Below, piece by piece: positions 6,075 to 10,546 of a stretch of 10,546 bases of DNA. The notes under the pieces are model-generated. The model ran no database searches, was not told the origin of the DNA, and was given only the letters and a program-made list of their open reading frames with translations. How positions within the stretch are numbered: position 1 is the stretch's first letter; every line of letters starts with the position of its first letter. A program made the position numbers and the translations under genes. Source of the stretch: an uncultured Clostridia bacterium (lineage in GTDB: Bacteria; Bacillota; Clostridia; Oscillospirales; Acutalibacteraceae); NCBI GenBank assembly GCA_946002045.1, contig CAMFYM010000047.1:1-10546 (forward strand), read 5' to 3'.

Positions 6075-7202
6075 ATGGTTGACAAAAGAAAATTTAAGGA
6101 CACAGAGGTTTCATTACTTGGATTAGGCACAATGCGCCTTCCATGTAAAACTGCCCTTAAAAGAGAAAACAATCCAATGATTGACTACAAAAAGGGTCAG
6201 GAGTTGGTAGATCTTGCTTATCAAAACGGTGTTAATTATTTTGACACTGCTTATATGTATCATGTGGGCAAGAGTGAAAAGTTTATTGGTACTGCATTAA
6301 AGAAATATCCTCGTGATACTTATTTTCTTGCAGACAAAATGCCAATATGGATGTGCACCAAGAAATCTGATGTGGAAAAGATTTTTAAAAAGCAGCTTGA
6401 AAGGACAGGTCACGATTATTTTGACTTTTATCTTTTTCACTCAATGGGTAAGGAAAACTTTGACAAGTGTGAAAAATACGGACTATATGATTTTCTGTTA
6501 GAAATGAAAAAGCAGGGAAAGGTTAAGAACATCGGCTTTTCCTTCCATAGCAATATTCCGGACCTTAAATATATTGTTGAGGCTCATCATTGGGACTTTG
6601 CACAAATTCAAATGAACTACCTTGATTGGAAAAATCAAGATGCTGAAAATCAGTATAAGATTTTAACTGATGCAGGAATTCCTGTTATTGTTATGGAGCC
6701 TGTCCGTGGTGGACAGCTTGCTAATGTTTCAGACGAAATTGCAGATATGTTTGAAAAGGCTCGTCCTGGTAAGAGTGCTGCATCTTGGGCTATGAAGTTT
6801 GTTGCAAGTCACGATAATGTTTTAACAGTACTAAGTGGTATGAATAGTCCTGAGCAGATGCTTGATAATCTTGACACCTTTACTGATTTTGTTCCGTTAA
6901 GCGATAGCGAAATGAAAATTTGTGAAAATGCTGCTGCAATGATTAACAAGAACGATGTTATTCCTTGCACTGGCTGTGATTATTGCGGTGATTGTCCTAA
7001 AGAGGTTAAGATTAGCTCTATATTCGCTACATATAACAAGGTTAAAACCGGTGAGCTGACAATCCCACAGGGTAAAGAGGAATACGCAAAAATTGACGGT
7101 AAAGCTAATCTTTGTGTTGCATGTGGCAAATGTGCTAATCACTGTCCACAGGGTATTGCTATTCCGGAAAAGATGAAGGAATTAGATTACTTTCTCAGTT
7201 AA
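6075..7202 (+). CDS. Aldo/keto reductase with C-terminal double [4Fe-4S] domain
   Basis: A predicted cytoplasmic oxidoreductase of the aldo/keto reductase superfamily fused to a ferredoxin-like tail (COG1453 type). The substrate is unknown. The 375-residue protein starts with the usual barrel entry GLGTMRLP (16-23). It keeps the catalytic tetrad: Asp57 and Tyr62 (FDTAYMYHVGKSE), Lys88 (LADKMP) and His122 (FYLFHS). The barrel ends near 280. The tail has two cluster motifs, C-x2-C-x2-C-x2-CP (Cys298, 301, 304, 307) and C-x2-C-x2-C-x3-CP (Cys347, 350, 353, 357). It could therefore pass electrons between NAD(P)H, ferredoxin-like partners and a carbonyl substrate. The first motif's spacing is usual for this subfamily. 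AAGGAG (6061-6066) overlaps the end of cysS, with 8 bases spacing. It lies 5 bases after cysS and 12 before the acyltransferase gene, so it is probably under T-box control. Confidence 0.9.
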   Translation: MVDKRKFKDTEVSLLGLGTMRLPCKTALKRENNPMIDYKKGQELVDLAYQNGVNYFDTAYMYHVGKSEKFIGTALKKYPRDTYFLADKMPIWMCTKKSDVEKIFKKQLERTGHDYFDFYLFHSMGKENFDKCEKYGLYDFLLEMKKQGKVKNIGFSFHSNIPDLKYIVEAHHWDFAQIQMNYLDWKNQDAENQYKILTDAGIPVIVMEPVRGGQLANVSDEIADMFEKARPGKSAASWAMKFVASHDNVLTVLSGMNSPEQMLDNLDTFTDFVPLSDSEMKICENAAAMINKNDVIPCTGCDYCGDCPKEVKISSIFATYNKVKTGELTIPQGKEEYAKIDGKANLCVACGKCANHCPQGIAIPEKMKELDYFLS

Positions 7203-7214
7203 GGATTTGTTAGT

Positions 7215-8276
7215 ATGTTAATATTTATCATTTTACTATTGCTGATAATCTTTAAGGATATTAAGGTTTGTGGTCATAAAAATGAATTTCACACCGATTA
7301 TTGCTGTCAAAAGCAAACATCAACAGTTAACGGTATTTGCACAATCTTAATATTCTTAAGCCATTCAAGGCAGTATATAACACTTGACGGTGTGCTTGAT
7401 GCTCCATACATAGCATTAAATGACTATATGCTCCAATTAGTAGTTGTTCCGTTTTTATTTTACTCCGGATTTGGAATAATGGAGTCAATCAACAAAAAGG
7501 GTATGCCGTATGTTAAAAGCATTCCAACTAACAGATTTTTCAAAACATGGTATCATTTTGCTATTGCTTTAATACCTTATGTTATTTTGGGAATTATATT
7601 TAATAAAGGCTACACATTAAAAAGAATAGTATTATCCTTTACCGGTTGGTCGAGCATAGGTAATTCTAACTGGTATATGTTAGTAACATTTGCTTTGTAT
7701 CTTATAGTATTTTTAGCATTTGTTATTGCACGCAGACACAAGGTATTAGGCGTGGCACTTGTTCTAATATTTACATTAGGATTTGCTTTGTTTGAATACA
7801 AAATGGGACTTGGCAGCAGGTATTATAATACAATTCTCTGCTTCCCGTTAGGTATGATATTCTCGCTTATAAAGCCATATATAGATAAGATTGTTATGAA
7901 GAACGATATTATGTGGTGCCTGTCATTTACCGTTTTATTTGCAGCATATTATTACTTTGCTTCAAACAAAAAGGATACAATTATTCACTATATTTTATGG
8001 TGCTTCCTTGCAATGAGCTTAATTCTTCTGTTTACTATGAAGGTTAAGATTGGTAACAGTATTCTTGATTGGTTCTCAAATCACATATTCAGCGTGTTCT
8101 TTCTGCAAAGGATACCAATGATCATTCTTGAGGAATTAGGATATACAAAGCATAGATATGCATTTATTGTAGTTAGCTTTATTGCAACTGTTTTGCTTGC
8201 AACAGTATTTGACGAAGCTATGGCTTGGTTAGACAGTAAAATTTTTAAAAGAAAAAATGTTAATATAGCAAAATAG
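7215..8276 (+). CDS. Membrane acyltransferase, acyltransferase-3-like
   Basis: A 353-residue polytopic membrane protein with about ten hydrophobic segments, resembling the acyltransferase-3 (OafA/YrhL-like) family. Such proteins O-acylate, often O-acetylate, cell-surface sugars, peptidoglycan or small molecules. The acceptor here cannot be told. Features seen are an N-terminal membrane anchor (1-13), then a short loop with several Cys and His (CGHKNEFHTDYCC, 19-31). The core entry TSTVNGICTILIFLSHSRQY (35-54) carries the family's conserved histidine (His50). FLFYSGFGIMESI (the family's FfxSG-x-g pattern) and SNWYMLV follow. It ends in a basic tail (FKRKN) after the last helix. TAAGGA at 7200-7205 combines the previous stop codon with the Shine-Dalgarno, 9 bases before the ATG. 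It is the last gene of the cys unit and is followed at once by a strong terminator. Family assignment is fairly sure, function is not. Confidence 0.75.
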   Translation: MLIFIILLLLIIFKDIKVCGHKNEFHTDYCCQKQTSTVNGICTILIFLSHSRQYITLDGVLDAPYIALNDYMLQLVVVPFLFYSGFGIMESINKKGMPYVKSIPTNRFFKTWYHFAIALIPYVILGIIFNKGYTLKRIVLSFTGWSSIGNSNWYMLVTFALYLIVFLAFVIARRHKVLGVALVLIFTLGFALFEYKMGLGSRYYNTILCFPLGMIFSLIKPYIDKIVMKNDIMWCLSFTVLFAAYYYFASNKKDTIIHYILWCFLAMSLILLFTMKVKIGNSILDWFSNHIFSVFFLQRIPMIILEELGYTKHRYAFIVVSFIATVLLATVFDEAMAWLDSKIFKRKNVNIAK

Positions 8277-8284
8277 ACATAGAA

Positions 8285-8312
8285 AAAAGGATGGAAGATT
8301 TTCCATCCTTTT
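8285..8312. terminator. Bidirectional intrinsic terminator between convergent operons
   Basis: AAAAGGATGGAA (8285-8296) and TTCCATCCTTTT (8301-8312) form a perfect 12-bp stem with loop GATT. The flanks supply T-runs on both strands: TTTT at 8309-8312 for the plus strand, and the complement of the A-run 8283-8288 for the minus strand. It can therefore end both the cysE-to-acyltransferase transcript and the asd-dapA-dapB transcript, whose last stop codon is at 8327. Confidence 0.93.
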
Positions 8313-8326
8313 AATTTTGTTTATTT

Positions 8327-9079
8327 TTAACCTATAAGCTCCTTCATATCGTATAAGCCTGCCGATTTACCGTTCATATAAACGGCAGCATTAACAGCAC
8401 CGACTGCAAAAATTTCCTTGCTTCTTGCTGAGTGAGAAAGTGTAATAATCTCATCTCTGCCGGCAAATATGATTTCGTGCTCACCAACGATTGTACCACC
8501 TCTGACAGCGTGAATTCCTATTTCGTTCTTTGTTCTTTTTTCACGCTTTGAATGACGGTCATACTCATATTTCATAGGATTAGGTGTAACCTCGCACATT
8601 GCATCTGCCAACATTAAAGCAGTACCACTTGGTGCGTCTATTTTTTGATTGTGGTGCTTTTCTACTATCTCTATATCAAACTCGTTTCCTAAAATTTCAA
8701 CTGCTTTTTTTGCAAGATTAGAAAGAAGATTGATACCCATACTCATATTGTATGTAAAGAAAATAGGCGAAGTCTTTGATGCTTCATTGATTTTATTCTT
8801 TTGCTCCTCGTCAAAGCCTGTTGTTGCGAGCACAAGGGGAGTACCTTTTTTTGCTGTGTACGAAAGTAGGTCGTCAAGCAATACAGGATTAGTAAAATCA
8901 ATTATTACATCTGCTTCTTCCGTAACATCAAAAATAGATGAATATATAGGGAAGTCACCGTTTGATTCAGTATTAAGGTCAACGCCTGCAACAACCTGAC
9001 AATCATCACGATTTGCAACAACGCTTTGAATAACCTTACCCATTTTACCGTTAGCACCGGTAATAATTATCTTTGTCAT
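8327..9079 (-). CDS. dapB: 4-hydroxy-tetrahydrodipicolinate reductase
   Basis: The enzyme reduces the product of DapA with NAD(P)H to tetrahydrodipicolinate, the second step from aspartate semialdehyde toward diaminopimelate and lysine. The 250-residue length is typical. The N-terminal Rossmann fold shows GANGKMG (8-14), the nucleotide-binding loop. The catalytic signature EKHHNQKIDAPSGTA (140-154) includes the proton donor His142 and Lys146 and the substrate-binding SGT. ATTGF (85-89) is the usual loop near the cofactor. The start codon has AAAGGA (8088 of the site's complement lies at 9088-9093) with 8 bases spacing. It lies 19 bases downstream of dapA on the same strand and is the last gene before the shared terminator. 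No promoter of its own is apparent. Confidence 0.97.
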   Translation of the reverse strand: MTKIIITGANGKMGKVIQSVVANRDDCQVVAGVDLNTESNGDFPIYSSIFDVTEEADVIIDFTNPVLLDDLLSYTAKKGTPLVLATTGFDEEQKNKINEASKTSPIFFTYNMSMGINLLSNLAKKAVEILGNEFDIEIVEKHHNQKIDAPSGTALMLADAMCEVTPNPMKYEYDRHSKREKRTKNEIGIHAVRGGTIVGEHEIIFAGRDEIITLSHSARSKEIFAVGAVNAAVYMNGKSAGLYDMKELIG

Positions 9080-9098
9080 TTTAAAATTCCTTTAAATG

Positions 9099-9989
9099 TT
9101 ATTTTATTAAGCCGTACTCTTCCATTGTAGCCTTAACATATGCCTTGTTGGTATCGTCCATTTCAACTAAAGGAAGTCTGCAAGGACCTGCATTAAAGCC
9201 CATTAAAGCAACAGCCTCTTTTACAGGAATAGGATTAACATCCACAAACATAGCCTTTGCAAGCTTAAGGTACTTATCCATAAGTGCCTTACTGCCGTCC
9301 TTATCGCCATCAAGGTATTTTTGCACTATGTTGTGAGTTTCCTGTGGTGCAACATTGGAAAGTACAGAGATAACGCCCTTGCCACCTCTTTCCATAATAT
9401 CGAATATCTGATCGTCATTACCACTCCAAATATTCAATTCATCACCACAAAGGCTCTTTATTTTTTCAACCTGCTCAAGATTGCCGGATGCTTCCTTGAT
9501 GCCGTTAATTCTTTGCAGCTTTGATAGCTCATATGCAGTTTCAGGTGCGATGTTAAGCCCTGTTCTTGACGGAACATTGTAAAGAATAATAGGAAGATTT
9601 GTTGCATCGTGAATTGCTGTATAATGCGCAATAAGACCCCTCTGACTTGTCTTGTTATAGTAAGGTGTAACAAGCAATAATGCGTCAGCACCGGCGTCAC
9701 AAGCCTCCTTGCTAATATCAATAGCGCAAGCAGTCGAATTTGAGCCGGTACCTGCAATAACAGGTACTCTGTGATTAACATATTCTACGCACCACTTGAT
9801 TACTGCATTGTGTTCAACTACCTTAAGAGTTGATGATTCGCCGGTTGTGCCACATATAACAATAGCATCTGTACCGTTTTCAATTTGAAAATCAATGAAT
9901 CTTGCAAATTCATCATAATTAACAGAACCGTCTTGATTCATAGGTGTAATTATAGCAACTGCAGCACCTGTAAAAATAGGATTCTTCAT
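9099..9989 (-). CDS. dapA: 4-hydroxy-tetrahydrodipicolinate synthase
   Basis: This class I aldolase condenses pyruvate with aspartate semialdehyde, the branch point to diaminopimelate and lysine. The 296-residue TIM-barrel protein is full length. It shows the substrate-binding GTTGES (47-52), TPYYNK (108-113) with the tyrosine that reaches into the neighbouring subunit, the catalytic Tyr137 in LYNVPSRTG, Arg142 for the semialdehyde carboxylate, and the Schiff-base Lys165 in NGIKEASG. These residues separate it from related lyases such as N-acetylneuraminate lyase, and the neighbours asd and dapB settle the assignment. GAAAGGA (complement of 9997-10003) precedes the start by 7 bases. The gene begins 23 bases after the asd stop. 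Feedback inhibition by lysine cannot be judged from what I can see. Confidence 0.98.
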   Translation of the reverse strand: MKNPIFTGAAVAIITPMNQDGSVNYDEFARFIDFQIENGTDAIVICGTTGESSTLKVVEHNAVIKWCVEYVNHRVPVIAGTGSNSTACAIDISKEACDAGADALLLVTPYYNKTSQRGLIAHYTAIHDATNLPIILYNVPSRTGLNIAPETAYELSKLQRINGIKEASGNLEQVEKIKSLCGDELNIWSGNDDQIFDIMERGGKGVISVLSNVAPQETHNIVQKYLDGDKDGSKALMDKYLKLAKAMFVDVNPIPVKEAVALMGFNAGPCRLPLVEMDDTNKAYVKATMEEYGLIK

Positions 9990-10012
9990 AACAATTTCCT
10001 TTCTTAATTAAA

Positions 10013-10546
10013 TTAGTCCATATAGCCTTCAGCAGCCAAAAGCTCTGCAAGGAGAACTGCGCCACCTGCAGCTCCTCTTAATGTGTTGTGTGAAAGACAA
10101 ACAAATTTGTAATCATATTGTGTATCTTCTCTAAGTCTGCCGATTGAAACTGCCATACCGTTTTCAAGCATTCTTTCTGACTTGATTTGAGGTCTGTCAT
10201 CCTCTGTGAAGTAGTTAAGAAACTTTTTTGGAGCAGATGGAAGATTAAGCTCCTGTGCTCTACCGGAGAAATTATCCCAAATTTCAATCATCTCTTCCTT
10301 GCTTGGCTTGTTTTCAAAATCAACAAATACTGCACCAAGGTGACCGTTTGAAACAGGTACACGAATACACTGAGCAGTAAAGTTAGGTGCATCTGCAGAC
10401 TTAATAACATCACCGTCAATTTTACCCATAAGCTTTAGTGGTTCCTTCTCGCTCTTTTCTTCCTCACCACCAATGTATGGAATAACATTATCAATCATCT
10501 CAGGCCATGTTTCAAAGGTTTTTCCTGCACCTGAAATTGCCTGATA
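10013..10546 (-). CDS. asd: Aspartate-semialdehyde dehydrogenase, C-terminal part (5' end outside window)
   Basis: The enzyme reduces aspartyl phosphate to aspartate semialdehyde with NADPH and feeds DapA and threonine/methionine synthesis. Only the last 177 codons are inside the window. The frame stays open from the ATG at 10498 to the window edge. It begins YQAISGAGKTFETWPE, so the ATG at 10498 is internal, not the start. The QAISGAGK segment, the VIPYIGGEE motif and RVPVSNGH with the substrate-binding arginine and catalytic histidine place it in the archaeal/fungal-type subfamily of about 350-360 residues. The active-site cysteine, expected just upstream of QAISGAG, is off the edge. First visible gene of an asd-dapA-dapB unit in reaction order; the promoter and any lysine riboswitch would lie outside the window. 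Confidence 0.95.
   Translation of the reverse strand, partial: YQAISGAGKTFETWPEMIDNVIPYIGGEEEKSEKEPLKLMGKIDGDVIKSADAPNFTAQCIRVPVSNGHLGAVFVDFENKPSKEEMIEIWDNFSGRAQELNLPSAPKKFLNYFTEDDRPQIKSERMLENGMAVSIGRLREDTQYDYKFVCLSHNTLRGAAGGAVLLAELLAAEGYMD

Noticed and set aside
6897..7142. 81-codon open frame on the minus strand
   Set aside because: Antisense to the cysteine-cluster tail of the aldo/keto reductase, and it lacks a ribosome binding site and any known motif.
8649..8999. 116-codon open frame on the plus strand
   Set aside because: Lies wholly antisense inside dapB, has no Shine-Dalgarno or family motifs, and dapB is certain from its catalytic signature.
9458..9781. 107-codon open frame on the minus strand
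   Set aside because: An alternative frame inside dapA. Its sequence is low-complexity and Leu/Gln-rich without recognisable motifs, and dapA is certain.
1..10546. CRISPR arrays, tRNA or rRNA genes, insertion sequences, phage genes
   Set aside because: No spaced direct repeats, tRNA-like cloverleaf, transposase or integrase motifs, or terminal inverted repeats were seen. Nearly all DNA is occupied by housekeeping genes.

Overview
The window looks like chromosome from a low-GC Firmicute of class Clostridia, probably in the Ruminococcus/Oscillospiraceae range. This is inferred from the AT-rich DNA, strong AGGAGG-type ribosome binding sites, a T-box riboswitch, the recA-recX-rimO-pgsA cluster, and an aspartate-semialdehyde dehydrogenase of the 'archaeal-type' subfamily. 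Nothing points to a phage, plasmid, transposon or CRISPR locus. The content is mainly housekeeping, and the accessory-like genes are the two at 6075-8276.

Layout. (1) 1-131: AT-rich leader with a near-consensus promoter for recA. (2) 132-3733, plus strand: recA, recX, rimO, pgsA, a translationally coupled unit with overlaps of 1, 8 and 4 nt. (3) 3734-4037: a promoter starting at the pgsA stop codon, then a complete T-box leader with a UGC (Cys) specifier and an intrinsic terminator. (4) 4038-8276, plus strand: cysE, cysS, an aldo/keto reductase with two C-terminal [4Fe-4S] motifs, and a polytopic membrane acyltransferase, with gaps of 4, 5 and 12 nt. (5) 8285-8312: a perfect 12-bp hairpin that can terminate transcription from both sides. 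(6) 8327-10546, minus strand: asd (5' end outside the window), dapA and dapB, three early enzymes of the diaminopimelate/lysine pathway in reaction order.

How the genes work together. RecA and its regulator RecX serve recombination and repair. RimO modifies ribosomal protein S12, and PgsA makes phosphatidylglycerol-phosphate. In the second unit the T-box should sense uncharged tRNA-Cys. It would raise O-acetylserine production (CysE) and Cys-tRNA charging (CysS) when cysteine runs short. Because no other promoter or terminator is visible, the reductase and acyltransferase probably fall under the same control. The minus-strand genes convert aspartyl phosphate through aspartate semialdehyde to tetrahydrodipicolinate for peptidoglycan and lysine.

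I did not find an obviously new defence or mobile system. The most interesting point is the inclusion of an uncharacterised Fe-S oxidoreductase and a membrane acyltransferase in a tRNA-Cys-responsive operon. Next are the absence of a LexA-type box at recA and the deviating sequence motifs in RimO.
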